A DNA stretch of 64,000 bases. It comes from [Clostridium] citroniae WAL-17108. Its GTDB lineage: Bacteria; Bacillota; Clostridia; Lachnospirales; Lachnospiraceae. The stretch covers positions 1 to 64,000 of the forward strand of contig NZ_JH376434.1 of NCBI RefSeq assembly GCF_000233455.1, read 5' to 3'. A program made the translations under genes and the position numbers. Positions 51,063-59,000 of the stretch are shown here, piece after piece; position 1 is the stretch's first letter; each line of letters starts with the position of its first letter. Under the pieces are notes generated by a model. The model was not told the DNA's origin and did not search any database. It saw only the letters and a program-made list of their open reading frames with translations.

Positions 51063-52403
51063 TCACTTATCCCCCTTTATTTTCAGGACAGCCCCCCGGT
51101 TGCCCTTTAATTTAACATGAACCTTTCCTCCTGTGATGGGCAGGATGGTATCTTCCTCCAGAAGGCTGACGGCCTCCGATGCCTGGATGGGTACGGGTAT
51201 ATCAAGCTCCGCTTCGTTGTCATCATTGTTGGCTGCCGTGATGATAACAGAACCTTCCCCGTGGCGGGCAAATGCGTACTGCCGGTTGGTCAGCAGCAGT
51301 TCCTGGTAACGTCCGCCGTGAAACTCCTGGTTCCCATCATGGATGCGGCCCATGGCTGACAGGAAATCCGTGAGCTCACAGTGCAGTTCATCCGCCTGGT
51401 CCATGGAAAACGCAGGGCGCAGGGCCTCGTCACTGGTATTGCTCCTTTTGCCTTCCACGCCCCATTCTCCGCCATAATAGATGGAAGGGATGCCCGGAAG
51501 GGTAAAGAGGCAGAGATAGATGGGAAACAGATGCTCCTTTAAGACCAGCTTGCTGGCGATCCTGTCCTCATCATGGTTGTCGACAAAGGTATAAAGCTGC
51601 CTTCCGATGGCTTCCAGGCGCCGTACATTGTGTGCGATCTCAAAAAAATTATGGTCATTAAAGCCGGAATAAAGGCTTTTGTGAAGTTCATAATTGGTAA
51701 CGGAGTGAAGCATCTCCTGGTTGACCCAGCGGCTGTAATCCCCGTGGATCACTTCACCCATGAGCCAGAAGTCATCTTTCATGCCGGATGTAACACTGCG
51801 CATCTCCTTCATAAAATTAAAATCCAGGACATTGGCACAGTCCAGCCGGATCCCGTCTATATCAAATTCATCCACCCAGAACCGGATCACATCAAAAAGA
51901 TAAGACCTGACTTCCGGGTTTGGCAGGTTCAGGCACGGAAGCTCAAAATGTCCCTGCCAGGCCTCGTATCCAAAGGAATCGCCGCAGGGGCTCTGCCAGT
52001 CAAAGCTGACCCCCCTGTACCAGTCCCTGTAAGGAGAATCCCACTTTTTCTCCTGGATATCCTTAAAAGCAAAGAATTCCCGGCCCGTGTGGTTGAACAC
52101 TCCGTCCACCACCACTTTGATGCCGGAATCATGGCACTGCTTCACAAAATCCTTAAATGCCTGGTTATCCCCCAGACGGCGGTCAACCAGCTTGTAATCC
52201 CTGGTATCGTATCCATGGCTGGTGGACTCAAAAAGCGGCCCTATGTAGATGGCATTGCATCCAAGTGACTTAATGTGGGGAATCCACTGAAACAGTTCTT
52301 TAAAACGGCCTGCTGCCTTGGCCGGGTCATTGTGTTTAGGGGCTCCCGTCATCCCCAGGGGATACATATGATAGAATACTCCCCGCTCATACCAGGTGCT
52401 CAT
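51063..52403 (-). CDS. GH13 alpha-amylase-family enzyme (cytoplasmic)
   Basis: From the ATG at 52403 (AGGA upstream; the open frame extends to 52517 but lacks an RBS) the 446-residue protein starts MSTWYERGVFYHMYPLG. It has VVDGVFNHTG and the catalytic triad Asp188 (DGIRLDCA), Glu217 (LMGEVIHGD) and Asp278 (FVDNHDEDR). It lacks a signal peptide and a large N-domain. It probably acts on maltodextrins or glycogen breakdown products, since glgB follows within one base. Substrate is unknown. Confidence 0.9.
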   Translation of the reverse strand: MSTWYERGVFYHMYPLGMTGAPKHNDPAKAAGRFKELFQWIPHIKSLGCNAIYIGPLFESTSHGYDTRDYKLVDRRLGDNQAFKDFVKQCHDSGIKVVVDGVFNHTGREFFAFKDIQEKKWDSPYRDWYRGVSFDWQSPCGDSFGYEAWQGHFELPCLNLPNPEVRSYLFDVIRFWVDEFDIDGIRLDCANVLDFNFMKEMRSVTSGMKDDFWLMGEVIHGDYSRWVNQEMLHSVTNYELHKSLYSGFNDHNFFEIAHNVRRLEAIGRQLYTFVDNHDEDRIASKLVLKEHLFPIYLCLFTLPGIPSIYYGGEWGVEGKRSNTSDEALRPAFSMDQADELHCELTDFLSAMGRIHDGNQEFHGGRYQELLLTNRQYAFARHGEGSVIITAANNDDNEAELDIPVPIQASEAVSLLEEDTILPITGGKVHVKLKGNRGAVLKIKGDK

Positions 52404-52458
52404 GTTGTTTTCCTCGCAATCTTTTAGTTTAGTTGTTCTATGGTGCGTGCCAGGAGTA

Positions 52459-52722
52459 TTAATCCTCCTGGCTTTTGAATTTACGCAGTAAAAATTGGTA
52501 CCGCAGCTGGGCGGCATTCAGTTCGTAAATGTAGCAGTCGATCAGTGTGGGGTCCACGGCCTGCTCAAAATGGTTTCTGGCAGCGTCAATGGCACACTGG
52601 GTACGCTCGATCTCGAACCGCAGACGGATCAGTTCCGGCCGGAGCTTTGCCGGCTTTCTGGATGGAACAGCGCCGGCCTTGGCCGCGGCTGTTTCCCTGA
52701 CTGCTTTTAAAATATCAAACAT
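52459..52722 (-). CDS. DUF2508 family protein (YaaL-like)
   Basis: The 87-residue protein from the ATG at 52722 (GGGAG 9-10 bases upstream) is helical and matches DUF2508: AARNHFEQAVDPTLIDCYIYELNAAQLRYQFLLRKFK. This family occurs near sporulation and recombination genes in Firmicutes but has no known function. Here it precedes the GH13/glgB pair and follows arsR. Another in-frame ATG at 52731 sits against the RBS and is less likely. Confidence 0.8.
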   Translation of the reverse strand: MFDILKAVRETAAAKAGAVPSRKPAKLRPELIRLRFEIERTQCAIDAARNHFEQAVDPTLIDCYIYELNAAQLRYQFLLRKFKSQED

Positions 52723-52792
52723 ATTGTTCATCTCCCAGATATTGATAGAAATAGTATATCTGGAAAATGACATCTTATGCATGTGCAGGAAT

Positions 52793-53146
52793 TTAATACA
52801 TGAATTCCTCCAGCCGGTAACCAAGCTCCATAAGCTTCCGGTTGGACTCCCTCAGGGTGAGGTAATAATAATTGGCTGTCCCTTCCTGGCGCACACCCAC
52901 AAGTCCCGCATCCTTTAAAATCTTCAAGTGATGGGAGATAGCCGGGCGGGACAGGCTGGTCCGCTGGGTGATCTCATTTACGTTCAGGGCATGATCTTCA
53001 AAGATAACAGGGCCGGTGGGACGTTCCGGGCCCATGGCCTCCTCTGTCAGTACTTCCACAATGGACAGACGCATCTCATCCCCCAGGGCGATGAATAAAG
53101 GCATGCATAGGTGGAAACGTTCCTGAAGTTCCCGGGCAGTTGTCAT
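52793..53146 (-). CDS. ArsR-family winged-helix regulator
   Basis: From the ATG at 53146 (AGGAGG 8-9 bases before) the 117-residue protein has the ArsR core ITQRTSLSRPAISHHLKILKDAGLVGVRQEGTANYYYL. There is no obvious CxC or His/Asp metal site, so the ligand is unknown and may not be a metal. A palindrome just upstream (53161-53182) looks like its operator. It heads a minus-strand series of DUF2508, GH13 and glgB genes. Confidence 0.9.
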   Translation of the reverse strand: MTTARELQERFHLCMPLFIALGDEMRLSIVEVLTEEAMGPERPTGPVIFEDHALNVNEITQRTSLSRPAISHHLKILKDAGLVGVRQEGTANYYYLTLRESNRKLMELGYRLEEFMY

Positions 53147-53160
53147 CTGCCATTCCTCCT

Positions 53161-53182
53161 TTGGTTTAAAAATTTGAACCAA
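53161..53182 (-). promoter_or_regulatory. Palindromic operator candidate for the ArsR protein
   Basis: TTGGTTTAAA-AA-TTTGAACCAA, 22 bases with nine of ten arm positions matching. It lies 15 bases upstream of the arsR start, immediately before its RBS. The 10-2-10 shape fits ArsR-type autoregulation. Confidence 0.65.
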
Positions 53183-53248
53183 CTTTATTTTACCATTTAT
53201 ACAGGGGAAGGTCAAGGTGATCAGCTGTGAAATACTCAAATTTTACCC

Positions 53249-53277
53249 TTGACATTTTCATTAATATCACTCATAAT
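53249..53277 (+). promoter_or_regulatory. Probable promoter of the Tad locus
   Basis: TTGACA (53249-53254), 17 bases, CATAAT (53272-53277), about 110 bases ahead of the first pilus gene. Similar 15-base sequences at 53216-53230 and 53316-53330 (GGTGATCAGCTGTGA and GGTGATCAAGTGTAA) flank it, exactly 100 bases apart. Confidence 0.6.
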
Positions 53278-53388
53278 GGAACAACATTCAAGACATTCTT
53301 TTTTATAACAATCTAGGTGATCAAGTGTAAGTGATCTGTCCGGATCGGACAGGAATTTCCAAAGGAACAGGAACAAACAAATTTACAA

Positions 53389-54045
53389 ATGGAAAGGGGG
53401 AAGTATGGGATTTTGTCTGACTGCATACTGCTGGCCGTGCTTGCTTGCTGCGCATTTTGGGATGTAAGGGAACATCGGATACCCAATCAGGCAGCAGGGT
53501 GGGGCGCGGTTCTGGGTCTGGGATGCACCTGCTTTTTTTCGGGAACGGAGCACTTATTACCGGGAACAGGACACTTATTACCGGGAACAGGACACTTGAT
53601 ACCGGAAACAGGGCACTTGGGACTGGGAACAGGGCATTTGGGTCTTGGTCTGGACGGTGCGCTGATCCTGTGGACCGGGGCTGGTTTTTTAGGCAGGATG
53701 GTCCTTGTGTGGGGACTGGGATTTCCCTTTTTTGCACTGCGTATGACCGGGGCAGGGGATATTAAGGTAATGGGACTCATTGCCGCTTATATGGGAATGA
53801 GGGATGGAACAAGGGCCATTGCGGCCGGGTTATGTCTGGGAGCTGTTCTGGCTCTTGGCAAGATGCTGTTTCATGGCAGCGTTTTTCAAAGGTTTCTGTA
53901 TTTATCAGCCTATATCAGGCGGATGCTCCAAAGTAAGAACATTGAACCATATTATTGTCCCCAAAGGGACGGGAATGCCTGCGTGATTCCGCTGGGAGCC
54001 TGTCTGTTTGCAGGCACTTTACTTACGGTCTTGTGGAAAGGATGA
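53389..54045 (+). CDS. A24 prepilin peptidase (CpaA/TadV-like) with an internal repeat
   Basis: The 218-residue membrane peptidase processes Flp-type prepilins. The first catalytic Asp lies in FWDVREHRIPN, and RMTGAGDIKVMG is the second GxGD site. Residues about 51-86 are a tandem repeat (GTGHLLP-like x5) inserted between the first and second helical parts, which normal CpaA does not have. ATG at 53389 has no close RBS; TTG at 53413 after AAGGGGG is an alternative start. It is the first gene of the Tad cluster. Confidence 0.82.
   Translation: MERGKYGILSDCILLAVLACCAFWDVREHRIPNQAAGWGAVLGLGCTCFFSGTEHLLPGTGHLLPGTGHLIPETGHLGLGTGHLGLGLDGALILWTGAGFLGRMVLVWGLGFPFFALRMTGAGDIKVMGLIAAYMGMRDGTRAIAAGLCLGAVLALGKMLFHGSVFQRFLYLSAYIRRMLQSKNIEPYYCPQRDGNACVIPLGACLFAGTLLTVLWKG
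53541..53645 (+). repeat. 21-bp tandem repeat inside the prepilin peptidase gene
   Basis: Five 21-base units (GGGAACAGGACACTTATTACC and variants) encode the heptapeptide GTGHLLP with drift in the last two copies (GTGHLGL). Units 2 and 3 differ by one base, so recent duplication is likely. Confidence 0.92.
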
Positions 54046-54132
54046 CTGAGTGTCAGAACCGGCCTCCTCCGGAAACTTAGGAAAGAGTTTCCCGGAGCGC
54101 CGGGATTTTGAAGGGAGGCAGCGTATAAATTC

Positions 54133-55122
54133 ATGATAAGGGTTTTGGCAGTATTTGGGATGGACCCGTCCTATGGGGAACGGTTTGCTGATTATGTAAA
54201 CCAAAAAGAGAAGATACCTTTTACGGCCATGTCGTTTTCCAGTGTGGAAAAACTCCGTCAGTACGGTGAGGAACATGTGATAGAGATCCTTCTGGCAGAT
54301 GAAGATGCGAGGGAGCTGGTAAGGGATGTAAAAGCGAAGCAGATCATGGTGTTGTGCCAGGGAGAGCTGGTGGAGGAGAAGGAAGAGTTTCCGGCAATCT
54401 ATAAGTACCAGTCAGGGGACTGCGTGATGAGGGAGGTCATGGCCCGCTACTGCAGTCAGCCCATGGAGCCCGCCCTGGCCCTTCTGGGGTCAAGGGCAGT
54501 GGTAATAGGGATCTATTCCCCTGTAAACCGGTGCTTAAAGTCATCCCTGGCCCTTACCATGTGCCAGCAGATGGCCCGGCAGGAGGCTGTATTGTATATG
54601 AATCTGGAGGAGTATTCAGGATTTTCCAGGCTGGTGTGCGGCGATTACAGGGCCGACCTGTCAGATGTGCTTTATCTTTACAGGCAGGGGACATATAACT
54701 GGATGCACCTGAAATCCATGGTGCACAACTGGGGGAGTATGGACTACATACCTCCGGTGCGGTATGGGGAGGATCTAAGCCAGGTAACGCCGGAGGAGAT
54801 GGCTATGCTCATAGACCGCATTGCACGTGAGAGCGGATACGACAAGGTGGTGGTGGATGTGGGGCAGATGGGGCGCGGGGCGCTGCCGGTCCTGTCCGTG
54901 TGTGATGTTGTCTACATGCCTGTCAGGGAGGACTGCGTTTCAGCTGCCAAAATTGAGGAATTTGAGGAGTATCTGGAAGCGGCGGATGACGGGTCCGTCA
55001 GGGAGCGGATACAGAAGCTGAAACTTCCAAGGATGGGAAGCGTCATCCGGCGGGAGGGGTATCTGGAACAGCTGTTGTTTGGGGAATTGGGGGATTTTGT
55101 ACGGCAGCTTTTAACAAAGTGA
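54133..55122 (+). CDS. TadZ/CpaE-like localisation ATPase with an eroded P-loop
   Basis: The 329-residue protein has an N-terminal degenerate receiver-like domain (about 1-110) and a MinD/ParA-like domain. The deviant Walker A, usually SPxGxxGKTS, here reads SPVNRCLKSS: the glycines are lost but Lys-Ser stay. A Walker B-like VVVDVGQMG is present. TadZ proteins place the pilus machine at a cell pole, sometimes without ATP hydrolysis. It lies after the peptidase and before TadA. Confidence 0.75.
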   Translation: MIRVLAVFGMDPSYGERFADYVNQKEKIPFTAMSFSSVEKLRQYGEEHVIEILLADEDARELVRDVKAKQIMVLCQGELVEEKEEFPAIYKYQSGDCVMREVMARYCSQPMEPALALLGSRAVVIGIYSPVNRCLKSSLALTMCQQMARQEAVLYMNLEEYSGFSRLVCGDYRADLSDVLYLYRQGTYNWMHLKSMVHNWGSMDYIPPVRYGEDLSQVTPEEMAMLIDRIARESGYDKVVVDVGQMGRGALPVLSVCDVVYMPVREDCVSAAKIEEFEEYLEAADDGSVRERIQKLKLPRMGSVIRREGYLEQLLFGELGDFVRQLLTK

Positions 55123-55230
55123 GGGGGATTTTCTCCGCCGCTATTAATTGAGGAATTAATCGCCCAACCTGCCCCGGTTACAAGACGTACCAGGAAATTT
55201 TAAGAGCGCACCAGGAGATAAAGGAGGTAT

Positions 55231-56652
55231 TTGCTGACAGTGGCCCATGATAGAAAGGCAGTTGGAGACAGCAGGCGTCAGGCGGCCCGGGAGGTCCGCA
55301 ACAGGATTGATGCGGAGTACGGAAGGGAGGAGGCAGGAAGGCGGGCAGAATCAGAATGGGCAGAATCAGGGCGGGCAGAATCAGGGAGCCTTTCCGGACG
55401 GGAAGCAGAAAACGGAGCAGAAAGGGAAACCGGGAGGAACCGGGATGGGGTACGCGCCAGACTGCGGGGACGGATCATGGAGGAGCTTACAGAATGCCGC
55501 AATATGGATGACCAGGAATTGCTGGAGCGCATTGACACTGCGATCCGTGACATGGGGCAGGGAATCTATCTTCCTTTAAAAGAGAGGATCTGGCTGAGAG
55601 GAAGCCTTTATGACAGCTTCCGCCGCCTGGATATTCTGCAGGAGCTGATTGATGACAGGTCTGTGTCCGAGATCATGGTCAATGGGGCAGGAACAATATT
55701 CATTGAAAGAAACGGTAAGGTGGAACTCTGGAAGGGCAGGTTTGAAAAGCCTGAACAGCTGGAGGACATAATCCAGCAGATCGTGGGTAGGGTCAACCGG
55801 GTGGTCAATGTGTCCTCGCCCATTGTGGATGCCAGGCTGGAAGACGGCTCCAGAGTCCATGTGGTGCTGCCTCCCGTGTCGCTGGACGGTCCGGCTGTAA
55901 CCATCCGCAAATTTCCCGAGCCCATTACCATGGAGAAGCTCATCCGTTTTGGCGCGGTTACCCGGGAGGGGGCGGAGTTCCTTCAGAAACTGGTGGAAGC
56001 AGGATATAACATGTTTATCAGCGGGGGGACCAATTCGGGAAAGACAACCTTTTTAAACGCATTGTCAGCGTATATCCCCACCGGCGAAAGGGTTATTACC
56101 ATTGAGGATTCCGCAGAACTCCAGATTACCCAGGTGCCCAACCTGGTTCGTATGGAGACCAGGAACGCCAACACGGAAGGGGAAGGTGAGATAACCATGA
56201 GCCAGCTGATCCGGGCATCCCTTAGGATGAATCCATCAAGGATCATTGTGGGCGAGGTCAGGGGAAAGGAGACACTGGACATGCTTCAGGCAATGAACAC
56301 GGGGCATGCAGGGTCGCTCTCCACCGGACATGGCAACAGCCCAAGGGATATGATCAGCCGGCTGGAGACCATGGTGCTGATGGCAGCAGAGCTTCCCCTG
56401 GCTGCCATCAGGAGCCAGATCGCGTCCGCGCTGGATGTGATGATCCATTTGGGAAGACTCAGGGACGGGAGCAGGAAAGTACTAAGTATCACAGAGATTG
56501 GGGCATGCAGGAATGGAGAAGTGGAACTGGAACCATTGTACGAATATGACAGGGAGAAGGGGATTCTCAGGAAAAGGGGAGAGCTCACGTACAGGGAAAA
56601 GCTTGGAGCAGCAGGATATTGCCAGAGGAGGGAGGAGGGGAAGACGGGATGA
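55231..56652 (+). CDS. tadA: TadA/CpaF-type pilus assembly ATPase
   Basis: The 473-residue hexameric motor has a Walker A SGGTNSGKTTF near residue 265, Walker B-side and HTGHAGS motifs (MNTGHAGSLSTGHGNS) and VRMETR. It powers Flp pilus extension and retraction. It has an extra N-terminal region of about 50 residues with a WAESG/RAESG repeat. Start TTG at 55231 or GTG at 55240 behind AAGGAGG. Its end overlaps the plausible start area of tadB. Confidence 0.95.
   Translation: MLTVAHDRKAVGDSRRQAAREVRNRIDAEYGREEAGRRAESEWAESGRAESGSLSGREAENGAERETGRNRDGVRARLRGRIMEELTECRNMDDQELLERIDTAIRDMGQGIYLPLKERIWLRGSLYDSFRRLDILQELIDDRSVSEIMVNGAGTIFIERNGKVELWKGRFEKPEQLEDIIQQIVGRVNRVVNVSSPIVDARLEDGSRVHVVLPPVSLDGPAVTIRKFPEPITMEKLIRFGAVTREGAEFLQKLVEAGYNMFISGGTNSGKTTFLNALSAYIPTGERVITIEDSAELQITQVPNLVRMETRNANTEGEGEITMSQLIRASLRMNPSRIIVGEVRGKETLDMLQAMNTGHAGSLSTGHGNSPRDMISRLETMVLMAAELPLAAIRSQIASALDVMIHLGRLRDGSRKVLSITEIGACRNGEVELEPLYEYDREKGILRKRGELTYREKLGAAGYCQRREEGKTG
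55341..55385 (+). repeat. 15-bp tandem repeat in the tadA N-terminal region
   Basis: Three 15-base units (GCGGGCAGAATCAGN N) encode RAESE, WAESG, RAESG. The repeat lies in the disordered Glu/Arg-rich leader before the ATPase domain. Confidence 0.85.
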
Positions 56653-56656
56653 AACG

Positions 56657-57457
56657 GTGACAGGACAAAAGAAGGGCCGGTGGATTGGGCCGGGGCCTAA
56701 TCCGGGAAACAGACGGTCCGCAGACTACCGGCGCTACCGGCTGTCTCCACGGGAGTGGCTGCTGTACGGTGCATGGGGACTGGCGGTTTGTGGATTGACA
56801 GCCTATACATTTTATCGAAGCATGACAATGTTTCTTATATTGCTTCCGGCAGGCCTGCTCTATCCTGTTTATAAAAAAATGGATCTGAAGCGGGAACGGA
56901 CCCGGCAGCTGGGGCTTCAGTTTAAGGAAGCAATTTTGGTTCTGGCCTCATTTTTGGGAGCCGGATACTCCCTGGAAAACGGGCTGGCCATGAGTGTGAC
57001 CGAACTGGAAGGGCTGTATGGGAAGGAAGGGATGATCACACGGGAGTTTACCATTCTCAGCGCAGGGGTCAGAATGAACAGACAGCCGGAACAGCTTCTT
57101 ATGGAGTTTGGTTCCAGAAGCGGACTTGAGGACGTGGATAATTTTGCCCAGGTATTTGCAGCTGCCAGAAGGAACGGAGGGGAGCTGGTGGAAATCATTC
57201 ATTACACGGCCGGGATTATCAGGGATAAGGTGCAGGTACAGGAGGAGATCCACACCATGACCGCATCCAGGGTATTTGAGCAGAAGATCATGAACGGGAT
57301 TCCTTTTTTGATCATTCTTTACATAGATTTTACCTCACCGGGTTTTTTCCGGGTGATGTATGAGACTGTTATGGGAAGATGCATCATGACGGCCTGCCTG
57401 GCAGTATATGCAGGAGCTTTGGTCCTGGCGAAAAAGATATTGGAGATTGAGGTATAG
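56657..57457 (+). CDS. tadB: TadB-type pilus platform protein
   Basis: The protein is of T2SSF type with helices near its N-terminus (ALWGLAVCG... and FLILLPAGLL) and near its C-terminus. A cytoplasmic domain with FLGAGYSLENGL and GGELVEIIHYTAGIIRDKVQVQEEI lies between them. The open frame begins within tadA at 56498; the GTG at 56657 gives 266 residues and lies just beyond the tadA stop, but the RBS spacing is not ideal, so the start is uncertain. Confidence 0.88.
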   Translation: MTGQKKGRWIGPGPNPGNRRSADYRRYRLSPREWLLYGAWGLAVCGLTAYTFYRSMTMFLILLPAGLLYPVYKKMDLKRERTRQLGLQFKEAILVLASFLGAGYSLENGLAMSVTELEGLYGKEGMITREFTILSAGVRMNRQPEQLLMEFGSRSGLEDVDNFAQVFAAARRNGGELVEIIHYTAGIIRDKVQVQEEIHTMTASRVFEQKIMNGIPFLIILYIDFTSPGFFRVMYETVMGRCIMTACLAVYAGALVLAKKILEIEV

Positions 57458-57480
57458 AGAATAAAGACATAACAAATGGG

Positions 57481-58773
57481 GTGATGGATCAGGTGGAGAA
57501 CACCTTAATAAGGTTTGTGAGCCGGGGGGTGGGCAAATGGGGGAAATGGGACAAACGGAGGAAATGGAAAAGCCAATTCATGTGTGTGACCCTGGGGCTT
57601 GCTCTGGGAGTTGTGGCTCATCTTATGGCAGGGATGGAGCAGGACCTTGCCCAGGGATATATCCTTAAACGCAACTCTTATGGGCAGGGGGATACGCCAT
57701 ATCAGCTTCTGGTAAGGGGACTTGAAGCGGATGAGGTGGCGCTGGATCTCAACCTGTCGGAACGCACTTATACAAGGGAAGAAGCCCACAGGGTTTATGA
57801 AGCCATTATGGAGCAGCTTCCCGGGTATATACTGGCTGATAACGGTTCGCTGAAGGATGTAAGGAGCAACTTGGATCTGATCACATCCCTGAATCAATAC
57901 GGCGTCCGTCTCAGATGGGAGTCCGACAGTCCGGAGCTTGTTAATTCCTTTGGGGAAGTAAATAATGAGAGCCTGGATGATGAGGGGAACCAGGTATGCC
58001 TGAGAGTCCGCATGACAGAGGGGCGGTGGCCGGAAGAATACGCTGTATCCATAGAAGTAAAACCGCCTTTGCTCACAGAGCAGGAACAGGTCCGCAAGGC
58101 CTTCTTAAATTTACTGTATGATGAGGATGAACGTCAAAATACCCGGGAGACAATGAAATTGCCGGATTCATTCCAGGGCAGGAGCCTGAGCTACAGCAGC
58201 AGGAAGGAATCCTCCTTTTTCTCTATGACAGGCCTGGGGGCAGCGGCAGCATGCATGTTCAGTTTAAAAGAGAAAAGGGATATCAAAAAAAAGGAAGAAG
58301 TAAGGAAGCAGCAGATGACGCTGGACTATCCGGAAATCCTGTCCCGTCTCATCATATTTCTGGGTGCCGGAATGAGTATAAGGACGGCATGGGATAAGAT
58401 CGCATTCGAGTATCAGGACATGGTTGCATCGGGAAGAAGAACGCCGAGGCATGTATACAGGGAAATGTATGAGACCAGCTGCCAGATCAGGAGCGGTGTA
58501 TCTGAGGGGAAGGCGTTTGTGGAATTTGGCAGACGGTGCGGCCTGCAGTCCTATATTAAGCTCAGCGGACTTTTGGAGCAGAACAGGAAGAATGGTTCAA
58601 AGAACCTGAGGGATACATTAAAGCTGGAGATGGCAGAGGCATTTGAGCAGAGAAAACACCAGGCAAGAAGACTGGGGGAGGAGGCCGGAACCAGGCTGTT
58701 GCTGCCGCTGTTCATGCTGTTATCTGTTGTAATGATCATGATCGCGGTGCCCGCATTAATGGAATTTGGGTAG
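57481..58773 (+). CDS. tadC: TadC-like platform protein with an extracytoplasmic Ig-like insertion
   Basis: The 430-residue protein has an N-terminal helix (about 33-52) and a roughly 140-residue extracytoplasmic part (about 60-195). That part has alternating strands and SNLDLITSLNQYGVRLRWESDSPELVNSFGEV, which resembles the atrophied bacterial Ig pattern. A T2SSF domain with FLGAGMSIRTAWDKIA and a final helix follow. Ordinary TadC is about 300 residues without such a domain. It pairs with TadB to build the inner-membrane platform. The start is at ATG 57481 or 57484. Confidence 0.8.
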   Translation: MMDQVENTLIRFVSRGVGKWGKWDKRRKWKSQFMCVTLGLALGVVAHLMAGMEQDLAQGYILKRNSYGQGDTPYQLLVRGLEADEVALDLNLSERTYTREEAHRVYEAIMEQLPGYILADNGSLKDVRSNLDLITSLNQYGVRLRWESDSPELVNSFGEVNNESLDDEGNQVCLRVRMTEGRWPEEYAVSIEVKPPLLTEQEQVRKAFLNLLYDEDERQNTRETMKLPDSFQGRSLSYSSRKESSFFSMTGLGAAAACMFSLKEKRDIKKKEEVRKQQMTLDYPEILSRLIIFLGAGMSIRTAWDKIAFEYQDMVASGRRTPRHVYREMYETSCQIRSGVSEGKAFVEFGRRCGLQSYIKLSGLLEQNRKNGSKNLRDTLKLEMAEAFEQRKHQARRLGEEAGTRLLLPLFMLLSVVMIMIAVPALMEFG

Positions 58774-58820
58774 GGCATATGGGGAATGAGAACAGTTCAT
58801 AGGAGGAGAGAGGTGAGTGT

Positions 58821-59000
58821 ATGGAACTTAGAGAGCAGCTGAGGGCATTTTTCAGGGAAGAGCAGGGAGTTGGAGTGATCGAGCTGGTGCTTGTACTGGT
58901 GGTGCTCATCGGTCTTGTGATCATTTTTAAGAAACAGATCATAACGCTTTTGGAAAATATTTTTAAGGAGGTCAACAGCCAGTCGAAAGAGGTGTATTAA
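58821..59000 (+). CDS. Flp1-type pilin (major pilin candidate)
   Basis: The 59-residue protein starts MELREQLRAFFREEQGVGVIELVLVLVVLIGLV. A short charged leader precedes a type IVb pilin-like hydrophobic helix, with a Glu five residues into the segment (GVGVIELVLV), and a charged amphipathic tail. Length and shape fit the Flp1-like family, the subunit of the Tad pilus. GGAGAGAGG lies before the ATG at 58821. Cleavage by a prepilin peptidase is likely at the Gly-containing site before VIEL (inference). The stop overlaps the next start (TAATG). Confidence 0.88.
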   Translation: MELREQLRAFFREEQGVGVIELVLVLVVLIGLVIIFKKQIITLLENIFKEVNSQSKEVY

